DNA from: Candidatus Fermentibacter sp.
GTDB taxonomy: Bacteria; Fermentibacterota; Fermentibacteria; Fermentibacterales; Fermentibacteraceae
Direction of reading: 5' to 3'
DNA: 64,000 bases
Assembly (NCBI GenBank): GCA_030373045.1
Contig: JAUCPW010000025.1
Coordinates: 1 to 64,000, forward strand
Shown piece after piece: positions 26,578 to 34,927 of this stretch. Position numbers and translations under genes: made by a program. Every line of letters starts with the position of its first letter. Positions within the stretch are counted from its first letter, which is position 1. Under the pieces are notes generated by a model. The model saw only the letters and a program-made list of their open reading frames with translations, made no database searches and was not told where the DNA came from.

Positions 26578-27267
26578 TCAGACCCTGGACTCCCCCAGTA
26601 TGTCGAACGCCTGGCGGAGCCTTTCTCCGACGCATCGCGCCAGGGCTCCCTCCTGTTCCAGGTCGTGCGCGACGGAGTCCCTCCAGCCGTGTTTCAGGCA
26701 GATGCCGGGGCATACCTTGAAGGGCCCCTCGCAGGGGTCGCCGCTTCCGATCGCAGAAAGGGCCGCCTCGGCCGAGCAGGCGGAGACGAGGCCCGGCGGC
26801 AATGCCGGGGCAAGCGCGCCGGCGGGGCTCCCGGCCTCGCAGCAGGAGGGGCCGAGATCCCGCATCAGCGCCTTCCATCCCCGGATGTACTCGATTATCG
26901 CGAGGTCGGAGGCCAGCGGGACGATGCGCGGACCGCAGGCGAGCACGGGTTCGGGGATGAAGATCCATTCGCCGTAGAGCACCGAGACCGCCTTCTCGTG
27001 GATCGATCCGAAGAGGAGGCGGGCTCTTTCGGGCGTTCGCCCGGCATGCACGGCGAGGACGATCGAGAGAGCTCCGTCGAAGTCGTAATCGCTGTACAGC
27101 TCGATGCTGTCGATTATTGGACGCTCGCGGGAGGGGGGGAGGCCGTAGCCGGAGCCGTCCCGCTCGAGCCCCAGCTCTGCCAGGATGAATCGGCAGCGGG
27201 CGTCGGCAACCGGGGATGCCCCGGCGGCAGAGCCATTTCCATCGACGGCGGGCACGGCGGAACTCAT
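26578..27267 (-). CDS. Protein of unknown function
   Basis: This is a 229-residue soluble, Cys-containing protein that I do not recognise. The middle (YSDYDFDGALSIVLAVH, VLYGEWIFIPEPVLACG) reads like a real fold, and the region otherwise has no gene. The C-terminal third has five Cys, including a GDPCEGPFKVCPGICLKHGW segment that could bind metal or a cluster. No ribosome site is evident before the ATG, so a later start is possible. It is divergent from the permease gene. Confidence 0.55.
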   Translation of the reverse strand: MSSAVPAVDGNGSAAGASPVADARCRFILAELGLERDGSGYGLPPSRERPIIDSIELYSDYDFDGALSIVLAVHAGRTPERARLLFGSIHEKAVSVLYGEWIFIPEPVLACGPRIVPLASDLAIIEYIRGWKALMRDLGPSCCEAGSPAGALAPALPPGLVSACSAEAALSAIGSGDPCEGPFKVCPGICLKHGWRDSVAHDLEQEGALARCVGERLRQAFDILGESRV

Positions 27268-27439
27268 CGGGATTCTATGCCCAATTCTTCCCCCAGCGGA
27301 TCCTGGCTGCTGATGCTCGTTGTCGCCAGCAGCACATCAAGCATACGGCTTGCCATCGGCGCCGACGCGCACGGGCTTGCGCCGCAGCGGCCCATCCCGC
27401 ATCTATCGGCATCGATACGGCCCGAACCGGAGGTACGGT

Positions 27440-28672
27440 CTGACAGCGGCGGCGATTGCGGTCTTCGCGCTCACGTACGTCCTGATCGCGGCCAGGGAGC
27501 TGAGCTTCATCCCCATCGGGCGGCCCGCGGGCGCCCTCCTGGGCGCCCTGCTCATGGTCGCCCTCGGGGTGATGACTCCGGAGGAGTCCTTCCGGGCGGT
27601 GGACTGCTCCACGATCCTGCTGCTGTTCAGCATGATGCTCCTGTCCGCCTACCTGGAGGACGCCGGGGTCCTGGATGTCCTGGCGAGGCGGGCGACGGCC
27701 TGTGCGGGTTCGCCCCGGATCCTCCTCGCCATGACCTCCGTATCCGCGGCGGCCCTGTCGGCGCTCCTCGTGAACGACACGGTATGCGTGTTCATGACGC
27801 CCTTCGTGCTGTCCGCGGCCCGGAGATCCGGGCTCGATCCGGGGCCCTACCTGATAGCCCTGGCGACGGGGGCGAACATCGGCAGCGCGGCCACTCTCGT
27901 GGGCAATCCCCAGAACATGATCATCGGTTCGATGAGCGGATACGGCTTCTCGGAGTACCTGTGGAGGAGCCTGCCGGCGGTCCTGGCGGCCCTGGCGGTC
28001 AACATCGTCCTGCTCGTGCTGTTCTTCGGGAAAAGGGTCTCCGTGCGCATCGCGCCTCCCGAACCCGCTGACCGGACCCGGGCCTCCGGCCGGGGCAGGC
28101 CGGTGGAGTACGCGGTTCTGGCCGCCATCGCCGCCGGGTTCTTCGCCGGCCTGCACATGGGCTACACAGCCCTCGCCGGAGTGCTGGTCATCATGGTCTC
28201 GAGGCGCAGGAACCCCGCCGCCGTATTCGAGCGCGTGGACTGGACCCTGCTCGTGTTCTTCGCGGCTCTCTTCATGGTGGTCGCGGGCCTGAACGGCACC
28301 GGGGTCGTCGCCAGGGCATGGGCTGCCGCGGCCCCCTCGATGGATTTCGTCTCTGCAGGCGGCCTGGCCCTGTTCACGGCCTTCGTCACGCTCGGTTCGA
28401 ACCTGGTGTCGAACGTGCCCATGACACTGCTCACCGGCCCCCATCTCGCATCTCTCGGAGACCCGTCGACGGGATGGGTGCTGCTGGGGTTCGTCACGAC
28501 GATCGCGGGCAACCTGACGCTGGTGGGATCGGTGGCGAACATAATCGTGGCGGAGCGGGCCAAGGACTCGTACCATCTCGGCTATGTGGAGTACCTGAAG
28601 TTCGGCGCGGTGTCCACCGCGCTCTCTCTCGCGATCGGAGTCCCTCTCATAGCCCTATCCTCGTCCTGGTGA
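27440..28672 (+). CDS. ArsB/NhaD-SLC13-type anion permease, probable CTG start
   Basis: This protein of about 410 residues has 10-12 membrane helices and the ion-transporter signatures FSMMLLSAYLEDAGVLDVLA, VNDTVCVFMTPFVLSAAR, ATGANIGSAATLVGNPQN and GSVANIIVAE. It probably moves an anion or dicarboxylate across the inner membrane. The first helix begins at LTAAAIAVFALTYV, the usual N-terminus of the family. There GGAGG stands 6 bases before a CTG at 27440, the best initiation site. A TTG at 27320 lacks a ribosome site and would add a charged, non-homologous leader. Confidence 0.85.
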   Translation: MTAAAIAVFALTYVLIAARELSFIPIGRPAGALLGALLMVALGVMTPEESFRAVDCSTILLLFSMMLLSAYLEDAGVLDVLARRATACAGSPRILLAMTSVSAAALSALLVNDTVCVFMTPFVLSAARRSGLDPGPYLIALATGANIGSAATLVGNPQNMIIGSMSGYGFSEYLWRSLPAVLAALAVNIVLLVLFFGKRVSVRIAPPEPADRTRASGRGRPVEYAVLAAIAAGFFAGLHMGYTALAGVLVIMVSRRRNPAAVFERVDWTLLVFFAALFMVVAGLNGTGVVARAWAAAAPSMDFVSAGGLALFTAFVTLGSNLVSNVPMTLLTGPHLASLGDPSTGWVLLGFVTTIAGNLTLVGSVANIIVAERAKDSYHLGYVEYLKFGAVSTALSLAIGVPLIALSSSW

Positions 28673-28708
28673 CCCGCACGCTCACGATGCCGCCGGGGTT
28701 CGGACCGC

Positions 28709-29467
28709 TCAGACCTCCGGGGCGGGCGAGTGCCTGCCGGCGTCCAGGATGCGAGTGGTCTTCCTGAGGATCCTGATCATGGCATACAGCAGGATGGACG
28801 AGGCGGTTATCCAGACCCAGATTGGATCGGCGATGACGGCCCCCGTGTGACGGATGTCCCCCAGGACCTCCAGGACGAACATCGCTATGCAGACGGCCGC
28901 CAGCGACTGGCTCTCCCTCTTGGCGACGGTCCGCCAGGCGAACGGCCTGCCGGGCGCCCTCCACCTGCTCCTGCCGGGCACAAAGGCCGGGGTCCCCACG
29001 GCCCATGCGATGTACTCGACGCCGAACTTCCCGCGAAGGAAGGCCTCCTCGGCGAACATGATCCGCTCGTAGTAGAGCGCGAAGGCCAGTGAGTAGACCA
29101 GAGGGAGCCACCAGACCCTGAGGAAGAGGAAGACCCCCAGTGCCATGAGGAAGTTCCCGAGGTACAGGGGATGCCTGACGAGGGAGTAGGGCCCGGTGGT
29201 GTTCAGGCTGTCCGCCACCTGCCTGCGGGTGTTCCTCCCGGATGTGCCCGCGGACGCGTAGCCAACGGTAACCGCCCTCACGGCCAGTCCCGAGAGCGAG
29301 ACCAGCAGGCATAGCATCTCCCAGAGCGTGTCCAGGACATGGCTCCCGCCTGGATACCGGAACTCCACCAGGGAGGCGCCGACGACCGATAGGAGGACCA
29401 GTGGGAGATAGCTCCGCCACCTGAACAGGAAGCGTCCCGACGACTCGAACTCCTCTACCAGAGGCAT
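28709..29467 (-). CDS. ICMT/phospholipid-methyltransferase-like membrane protein
   Basis: This 252-residue integral membrane protein contains the family core TTGPYSLVRHPLYLGNFLMA followed by ALYYERIMFAEEAFLRGKFG, which binds S-adenosylmethionine. It has about five to six helices. It could methylate an isoprenylcysteine-like, lipid or other small substrate; nothing nearby decides which. The ATG is preceded by AAGGAGGATTACC. It is convergent with the permease gene, 36 bases apart. Confidence 0.85.
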   Translation of the reverse strand: MPLVEEFESSGRFLFRWRSYLPLVLLSVVGASLVEFRYPGGSHVLDTLWEMLCLLVSLSGLAVRAVTVGYASAGTSGRNTRRQVADSLNTTGPYSLVRHPLYLGNFLMALGVFLFLRVWWLPLVYSLAFALYYERIMFAEEAFLRGKFGVEYIAWAVGTPAFVPGRSRWRAPGRPFAWRTVAKRESQSLAAVCIAMFVLEVLGDIRHTGAVIADPIWVWITASSILLYAMIRILRKTTRILDAGRHSPAPEV

Positions 29468-29584
29468 CGGGGTAATCCTCCTTCCCGGCCTGCGCCTGCT
29501 TTCATGAGACCCGCTCCGTTCGAGGATACCAGGAAGTCGCAGGAGAGGTTCCCCCCCCGGATCGAAGGCCGATGAGACCTCTTG

Positions 29585-29606
29585 TTCCTGGTTTCATTCC
29601 TGGTTT
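29585..29606 (+). repeat. Short tandem repeat TTCCTGGTTT x2
   Basis: The ten-mer TTCCTGGTTT occurs at 29585-29594 and 29597-29606 with a CA spacer. It lies just before the first hairpin copy. Confidence 0.85.
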
Positions 29607-29611
29607 GAAAT

Positions 29612-29643
29612 GCCTTCATTTCCGCGTCTGCGGAAATGAAGGC
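29612..29643. repeat. Hairpin repeat, copy 1
   Basis: This is a perfect 14-bp stem, GCCTTCATTTCCGC with its complement, around the loop GTCT. The central TCATTTCCGC-GTCT-GCGGAAATGA recurs exactly at 29841-29864. Confidence 0.9.
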
Positions 29644-29650
29644 GTCGCCA

Positions 29651-29673
29651 GCATGTTTGCGGAGCAAACATGC
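29651..29673. repeat. Hairpin GCATGTTTGC / GCAAACATGC
   Basis: This is a perfect 10-bp stem with a GGA loop, seven bases after the first hairpin repeat. Confidence 0.9.
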
Positions 29674-29710
29674 GAGAGACAATGACTCCAGCCTGTTATT
29701 ACGTTTCGAT

Positions 29711-29732
29711 GCTGGCTCCCCGAGGAGCCGGC
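29711..29732. repeat. Hairpin GCTGGCTCC / GGAGCCGGC
   Basis: This is a 9-bp stem with one G-T pair and the loop CCGA. A smaller GCCC-TTC-GGGC hairpin follows near 29750. Confidence 0.8.
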
Positions 29733-29840
29733 AGGAGGATCGTTCGCCCTTCGGGCATCGTCCGAGGAAGTACGCTCCGGCCCTCTCATTGCCCGCCGTG
29801 GAGATGGATCCGCAAGGTGGCGGGCAACTGCCGGGCCTGC

Positions 29841-29864
29841 TCATTTCCGCGTCTGCGGAAATGA
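29841..29864. repeat. Hairpin repeat, copy 2
   Basis: This is an exact copy of the 24-base core at 29616-29639: a 10-bp stem with loop GTCT. It sits two bases from the gdhA terminator. Confidence 0.9.
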
Positions 29865-29866
29865 AG

Positions 29867-29890
29867 GGCCCGGGGGCGGACCCCCGGGCC
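29867..29890 (-). terminator. Terminator hairpin after gdhA
   Basis: This is a perfect 10-bp stem, GGCCCGGGGG with CCCCCGGGCC, around the loop CGGA, 25 bases past the gdhA stop on the minus strand. Only short T-runs follow. Confidence 0.75.
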
Positions 29891-29914
29891 TCCCTGAGGT
29901 TCCGGTACCTGCGC

Positions 29915-31198
29915 CTAGACGAGCCCGCGGAGCTGGGCCGCCTTCGCCACGCGCTCGATCGCGATCATGTAGGCCGCGTCGCGCATGTAGACGTTGTGCT
30001 TCTCCGCCATGTCGGCCACGGCGTGGAAGGCGTTGGTCATCTTGGTGTCGAGCTTGGAGAGGACCTCGTCCTTCTCCCAGTAGTAGTTCATGTTGTTCTG
30101 GACCTGCTCGAAGTAGGAGCAGGTGACCCCGCCGGCGTTGCAGAGGAAGTCGGGGACCAGGTAGATGCCGCGCTGCTTGATCACATCGTCGGCATCGGGG
30201 GTCGTGGGGCCGTTCGCGCCCTCGGCGAGTATCTTGACCCTCGGGTGGATCTTCTTGGCGTTCTCGCCGTTGATCTGGTTCTCGAGGGCGGCGGGCACGA
30301 GGATGTCGGCCTCCGTCTCGATCCAGGCGTCGCCGGGGAGCTTCTCGTAGCCGGCCGCTATCGCCTTGCCGGCGTCGACGGTGCCGAACTTGTCGGTGAT
30401 GCCCATGAGGAACTTCAGGTCGATCCCGTCCATCTTGCGGTAGGTGTAGGAGACCTGGTCCTTCTGATCCCAGCAGGAGACGCAGACCACCTTGCCGCCG
30501 TAGCGGGTGAAGAGGTCGACGGCGTACTGCGCGACGTTGCCGAAGCCCTGGACCGCCATGGTCGTGGTCTTGATGTCGATGCCCTTGCGCTTGAGGGCCT
30601 CGCGGACCGTGTAGATCACGCCATAGCCGGTGGCCTCGGTGCGGCCGAGGGAGCCGCCGACGCCGACGGGCTTGCCGGTGATGAAGCCGGGGTACTTGCC
30701 GCCGGACAGGGTCTCGAACTCATCGAGCATCCATATCATGTGCTGGCCGGAGGTCATGACGTCGGGGGCAGGCACGTCCTGCACGGGGCCCACGTTCTTC
30801 CAGACCTGGCGGACCCAGCCGCGGCAGATGCGCTCCTGCTCGAGCTGGGAAAGCTCGTGTGGATCGCAGATGACGCCGCCCTTGCCGCCGCCCAGGGGGA
30901 TGTCGACGACCGAGCACTTCCAGGTCATCCAGGTGGCGAGTGCCTTCACAGTATCGGCGGTCTCATGGGGGTGGAAGCGGATGCCGCCCTTGCAGGGCCC
31001 GCGAACGTCGCTGTGCTGGACGCGGAAACCGCGGAAAACGCGGATGCTGCCGTCATCCATGCGGACGGGAATCGTGAAATGGTACTCGCGCTGAGGCCAG
31101 CGCAGGAACTCGCGGACGCCCGGCTCGAGACCCAGCATTTCGGCCACGCGGTCGAACTGCGCCTGAGCCATGGCGAACGGGTTGAACCCCTTCTCCAC
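29915..31198 (-). CDS. gdhA: Glutamate dehydrogenase (Glu/Leu/Phe/Val family)
   Basis: This 427-residue enzyme interconverts glutamate with 2-oxoglutarate and ammonia. The substrate domain has GPCKGGIRFHP and the catalytic PLGGGKGGV lysines, with APDVMTSGQHMIWM. The nucleotide domain has VQGFGNVAQYAVDLF, and the C-terminus has LAEGANGPTTPDAD and DFLCNAGGV. The adenine-ribose site ends in a Cys-Trp pair (CVSCWD), so coenzyme preference is unclear. It starts at GTG after AGGAGGTCAAA and is a single-gene unit between two terminators. Confidence 0.95.
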   Translation of the reverse strand: MEKGFNPFAMAQAQFDRVAEMLGLEPGVREFLRWPQREYHFTIPVRMDDGSIRVFRGFRVQHSDVRGPCKGGIRFHPHETADTVKALATWMTWKCSVVDIPLGGGKGGVICDPHELSQLEQERICRGWVRQVWKNVGPVQDVPAPDVMTSGQHMIWMLDEFETLSGGKYPGFITGKPVGVGGSLGRTEATGYGVIYTVREALKRKGIDIKTTTMAVQGFGNVAQYAVDLFTRYGGKVVCVSCWDQKDQVSYTYRKMDGIDLKFLMGITDKFGTVDAGKAIAAGYEKLPGDAWIETEADILVPAALENQINGENAKKIHPRVKILAEGANGPTTPDADDVIKQRGIYLVPDFLCNAGGVTCSYFEQVQNNMNYYWEKDEVLSKLDTKMTNAFHAVADMAEKHNVYMRDAAYMIAIERVAKAAQLRGLV

Positions 31199-31244
31199 TT
31201 TGACCTCCTGAACAGACGGTTACGGGTACCGGAGAGATAAAAAT

Positions 31245-31277
31245 AGGCGCCACACCGTTTTCGGTGCAGTGTCGCCT
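31245..31277 (-). terminator. Rho-independent terminator of the pyruvyltransferase gene
   Basis: An imperfect stem of about 13 pairs with a TTTT loop is followed, on the minus strand, by ATTTTTATC. It lies between the stop of the upstream gene (31290) and the gdhA start. Confidence 0.7.
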
Positions 31278-31289
31278 AGCTTCGCGATG

Positions 31290-32492
31290 TCAATATACTC
31301 GCCGCGGGACGGACGGGGCAAGGCTGGCGGTCACGCACACCGACCCGAAGTAGGCCGTGTTCAGTTCGGCCCTGGCCCGCAGTTCGGAGCGTCTCGCGGA
31401 GAGACTGCACCAGCGAGATCCGCACGTGCGCCAGGCTTCGTCGACCAGCGCGGCCGCCTCATCCGCCCACCCGGGCCGGGATGTCTGCACGGAGAGGTCG
31501 CCGAGCCCCGCCTCCTCCATGAATCTCGTACCCTTCGACGAGTACGGCACCGCGACGGGAAGCGCGCCGGTCACCACGGACAGGATCGCACCGTGGAGGG
31601 GGGCGGTCACGACGACCCTGCACCCGGCCATCGCATCCATGAACCCGTGCAGGTTCTCCGTCTCGAGGATCGAGGCGCGGTCCGCCCTCTGCATACTGCC
31701 GAGGACCTCGCGGCAGAAGTGGTCGTCGGAATTGGAGAGCGGTCCCGTGTGGAAAGGGAGGAGGAGGACCCTGCCCCCTCTTCTCGCGAGGTGCCCGTCG
31801 AGCATGCGAGCCCAGTCAGCGGCCGCGGAGCTCCCCCCTCCCGGGCGGTCGAGCCCCAGCTTCCGCCTCGTCTCGAGCGGGAGAAGCCCTCCTGTCCGGT
31901 TGGAAACATCGCGGGGCGCCGCCCCGAGGATGTCCGAGTCCACCGGGCCCGGCCTGCGCCCGCTGCAGAGGCAGAAGGCGGAGTCGGCAGCGCGCAGGAC
32001 CCTCCCGGGCCGGAACCCGAGGCCGGCAAGGAGGTCGGCGGAAGGCGCGTCCCTCACGCTGATCCCTCTGGCGGTCGCCATGCACCGGGCTATCCAGGCG
32101 CGGGTCCAGGGGCGCAGCTCTCCTCCCTGTCCGAGCCCGACGAGCCATGCGAACGAGCGTTTCCCGAAGGAGGACGACAGCAGGAACGGCAGCAGGTTGA
32201 ACGGCGAGTAGAGGAGCGAGGACCTGTCCTGGACCAGCTCCCCTCCGCCCACGACCACATAGTCCGCCCAGAGGACTCCGCGGATCATCGAGGCGAGACG
32301 CCCCCGGCGGGTGGAGAATCCCCTCGCGCCCCACCGGGCGGCCGTCCCCGCGGGGTCGCCCGACATCACGCCCACGTCGAAGGCACCGCCGAGCTCCTGC
32401 ATCTGGGATGCGAACACGGCCAGATCGCCGATGTTGGAACCGGCGCTCTCCATCTGGCCCCAGCTCGACGTGAAGACCCTGGGCCTCCGCAA
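31290..32492 (-). CDS. Polysaccharide pyruvyl transferase family protein
   Basis: This 400-residue protein resembles CsaB/WcaK. It has SAGSNIGDLAVFASQM near the N-terminus, YVVVGGGELVQDRSS, SVRDAPSADLLAGLG with a donor-side Arg, and the later THR-free but typical MAGCRVVVTAPLHGAILS with its His. Family members transfer pyruvate from phosphoenolpyruvate to a sugar of a surface polymer. It lies 7 bases after the Lon-like gene, so they may be co-transcribed although their roles differ. Confidence 0.85.
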   Translation of the reverse strand: MRRPRVFTSSWGQMESAGSNIGDLAVFASQMQELGGAFDVGVMSGDPAGTAARWGARGFSTRRGRLASMIRGVLWADYVVVGGGELVQDRSSLLYSPFNLLPFLLSSSFGKRSFAWLVGLGQGGELRPWTRAWIARCMATARGISVRDAPSADLLAGLGFRPGRVLRAADSAFCLCSGRRPGPVDSDILGAAPRDVSNRTGGLLPLETRRKLGLDRPGGGSSAAADWARMLDGHLARRGGRVLLLPFHTGPLSNSDDHFCREVLGSMQRADRASILETENLHGFMDAMAGCRVVVTAPLHGAILSVVTGALPVAVPYSSKGTRFMEEAGLGDLSVQTSRPGWADEAAALVDEAWRTCGSRWCSLSARRSELRARAELNTAYFGSVCVTASLAPSVPRRVY

Positions 32493-32499
32493 GGGCCCC

Positions 32500-34878
32500 T
32501 CAGCTCCCCCTGCCGAAGCTCCGGAGGATCTCGGCCATGCGGCGGAGGGAGGCCTCTGCCAGCCCGTTGACGGATCCCTCCGGGTAGCAGCCGCCCGGGC
32601 CCGCCGGAGATCCGGAGGGGATTCCGGTGAGCAGTTCGATGCCCTCGTCGATGGTTCTGACGGGGTAGATGGAGAAGCTGCCGGCCTCGACCGCAGCCAC
32701 GACGTCGTCGTCGAGCTGGAGGCTCCCGACGTTGGATGCGGGCACGAGCACCCCCTGGGTGCCGGTCAGACCCCTGCGCCTGCAGACGTTGAAGAAGCCC
32801 TCGATCTTGTAGTTCACGCCGCCGATGGGCTGGATCTCGCCGTACTGGTTCACGGACCCGGTGACTGCCAGGTCCTGGCGCACCGGGAGCCCCGAGAGGG
32901 CGCTCAGGAGGGCATAGAGCTCGGCGCTCGACGCGCTGTCGCCCTCGACCCCTCCGTAGCTCTGCTCGATGCAGATGCTGGCGGACAGCGACAGGGGGAA
33001 GTCGAGCGCATACCTGCCCCTGAGGAAGCCGGTGATGATGAGGATGCCCTTGGTGTGCAGGGAGCCTGAGAGATCCGCCTCCCTCTCGATGTTTATCACG
33101 CCCTCGCGCCCGGCCGAGACGCGGGCCGTCACCCTCATCGGGAGGCCGTACGAGTAGTCGACGCCGCTCAGCACCACCAGGCCGTTGACCTGCCCCGCCT
33201 TCGCCCCCGAGGTGTCTATCATCATCTCGCCGCGCTCGATGCTGTCCAGGGCGTACTCCTGCCCCATCGAGAGCCTCTCGCGCTTTTCGAGGATCGCCTT
33301 CCTGACATGGGGGGCCTCGACCACGGGGGACGACTCGCACCGGGCCCAGTAGGCGGCCTGCCTTGCGTAGTCGGCTATGCGGCTGAACTGGGTCGAGATC
33401 CTGTCCCTCCTGTCCGCCATCCTCACGGCCTGCTCGGCGAGCGCGGCCACGGCAGACCCGGAGAGAGGGGTCAGCTTCTCGTTGCCCGCGATGAATGCGA
33501 TCACGCCGCCGAAATCCCTCAGGTTCTCCGGAGTCAGGTCCATCTCGTCGTCGAAGTCGGCCCTGATGCGGAACAGGAGCCCGAACTCCGGCTCGCTCAT
33601 GCCGAGCATCGTGTAGAGGTAGTCGGAGCCCAGGAGGATCACCTTGACGTCGATCTCCACGGGCTCGGGCTGCAGGTCGATCGGGAATAGGTTCAGCGGA
33701 TCGTGCTGCCTGATGACCACGGTCTGGTTCCGGAGGGTCTGCATCAGCGCGGGCCAGAGCCCGGGCTGCCTGAGTATGTCCATGGCGTCCATTATTATGT
33801 ATCCGCCGTTGGCCCTGAGGAGCGACCCGGCGCGGATCAGGGTGAAGTCGCTGTAGGGCTTGTTGTCGACCGTCAGCCTGTCGATGCTGCCGAAGAGGCT
33901 CACCTGGTCGGGGAACTGCTCGATCACGACCGGCCTGCCCCTTTTTCTGCTGTTGTCCACCAGCAGGTTGGCAGAGAAGAGGTAGTACGGATCCTCGCCC
34001 TCGCCGGGGTTGAGGAACTGTTCGAGATTGTCGAGGATGGCCGCGGAGAGGGAGTCGGCATAGGCCTCCACCTTGGAGTCACCCGTCTCCTTCAGCCTGT
34101 CGAGGATGCCCTCGACGGTCGGCCTGAGCGTCCTCCTGACGAGTTCCTGGTCCTCCCCGGCCGCCTCCATCTCGATTCTCTGGTTGCGCCTGATCACGTC
34201 TATCAGGCGCCCGAAGAGCGCCTCGTGATCGGATGTGTACTTCTCCCTCGCCTCCGCGGTGAGGCTCCCGGCCTTCTGCATCTCGTCGAGCTTGTCGAAT
34301 CCTGCGGGTTCGCCGTTCACGACGGGGAGGACCTCGGGGCCGAACTGGCCGGGTCCGGTCTGCACCTTCACCAGCGCGAAGCCCTTCTCCGACGCCTCCC
34401 GGCTGAAGGCGTCAAGATGCTCCTGCTGCCTCGCGGTGGCGTCGGCACGGATCTTCTTGCGTTCGCTGCCCATGCGGTCGCCCGACATGACCGCCGGGAT
34501 GTTGCTCTTCAGGAGCTCGACGCACTGGGCGAGGCTCCCGACGAACTCCTCCCCGTCGTCGGCGGGTAGGGTGATGACCATCGGGCGCTGGGGATCCTCG
34601 AAGTTGTGCACGAAGAGGATGTCCTTCAGATCATCGGTGGTGAGGTCGAGGGAATCGAGTATCCGCTTCACGGTGGACTCGCGCCCGGTGCCGGACACGC
34701 CCGTCACGAACATGTTGTAGCCCAGGGACTGGATCTCGAGGCCGAGCCTCACAGCCTTGACTGCGCGCTCCTGGCCGACGATCCTGTTGCTGGTGGAAGC
34801 CCTGTCGGTCCTGTCGAAACCCATGGCACCCTCGGGACAGCGCCACCTGAGATCTCCTGGAGCAAGCGGCTCCGGCAT
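32500..34878 (-). CDS. Lon-like ATP-dependent protease (LonH/YcbZ type)
   Basis: The 792-residue product has an N-terminal ATPase-like domain with the modified P-loop GVSGTGREST, a long helical insert, the FGSIDR and NGGYIIMDAMD segments, and a C-terminal S16 protease domain. The catalytic dyad is the Ser of VEGDSASSAEL and the Lys of GVNYKIEGFF. It should degrade selected proteins in the cytoplasm. I start at the ATG with GGAGGAAAGAGC upstream, 15 codons inside the longest frame. Confidence 0.93.
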   Translation of the reverse strand: MPEPLAPGDLRWRCPEGAMGFDRTDRASTSNRIVGQERAVKAVRLGLEIQSLGYNMFVTGVSGTGRESTVKRILDSLDLTTDDLKDILFVHNFEDPQRPMVITLPADDGEEFVGSLAQCVELLKSNIPAVMSGDRMGSERKKIRADATARQQEHLDAFSREASEKGFALVKVQTGPGQFGPEVLPVVNGEPAGFDKLDEMQKAGSLTAEAREKYTSDHEALFGRLIDVIRRNQRIEMEAAGEDQELVRRTLRPTVEGILDRLKETGDSKVEAYADSLSAAILDNLEQFLNPGEGEDPYYLFSANLLVDNSRKRGRPVVIEQFPDQVSLFGSIDRLTVDNKPYSDFTLIRAGSLLRANGGYIIMDAMDILRQPGLWPALMQTLRNQTVVIRQHDPLNLFPIDLQPEPVEIDVKVILLGSDYLYTMLGMSEPEFGLLFRIRADFDDEMDLTPENLRDFGGVIAFIAGNEKLTPLSGSAVAALAEQAVRMADRRDRISTQFSRIADYARQAAYWARCESSPVVEAPHVRKAILEKRERLSMGQEYALDSIERGEMMIDTSGAKAGQVNGLVVLSGVDYSYGLPMRVTARVSAGREGVINIEREADLSGSLHTKGILIITGFLRGRYALDFPLSLSASICIEQSYGGVEGDSASSAELYALLSALSGLPVRQDLAVTGSVNQYGEIQPIGGVNYKIEGFFNVCRRRGLTGTQGVLVPASNVGSLQLDDDVVAAVEAGSFSIYPVRTIDEGIELLTGIPSGSPAGPGGCYPEGSVNGLAEASLRRMAEILRSFGRGS

Positions 34879-34927
34879 GCTCTTTCCTCCAGTCCTGTCC
34901 GGCCTGCGGCTCCATGTCCGCACCTTT

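Larger units (their letters stand above)
29468..29914. other. Hairpin-rich intergenic region
   Basis: This 447-base gap between gdhA and the ICMT-like gene holds no convincing gene. It contains a 10-bp tandem repeat, a hairpin present in two copies, two more perfect or near-perfect hairpins and the gdhA terminator. A 129-codon frame crosses it, but only because the hairpin repeats are open in that frame. Confidence 0.8.

Noticed and set aside
29455-29844. 129-codon minus-strand frame across the hairpin region
   Set aside because: It owes its openness to hairpin repeats, lacks any fold-like composition and overlaps the ICMT gene start.
29612-29864. CRISPR array
   Set aside because: Only two copies of the hairpin core exist, with no regular spacers and no cas genes.
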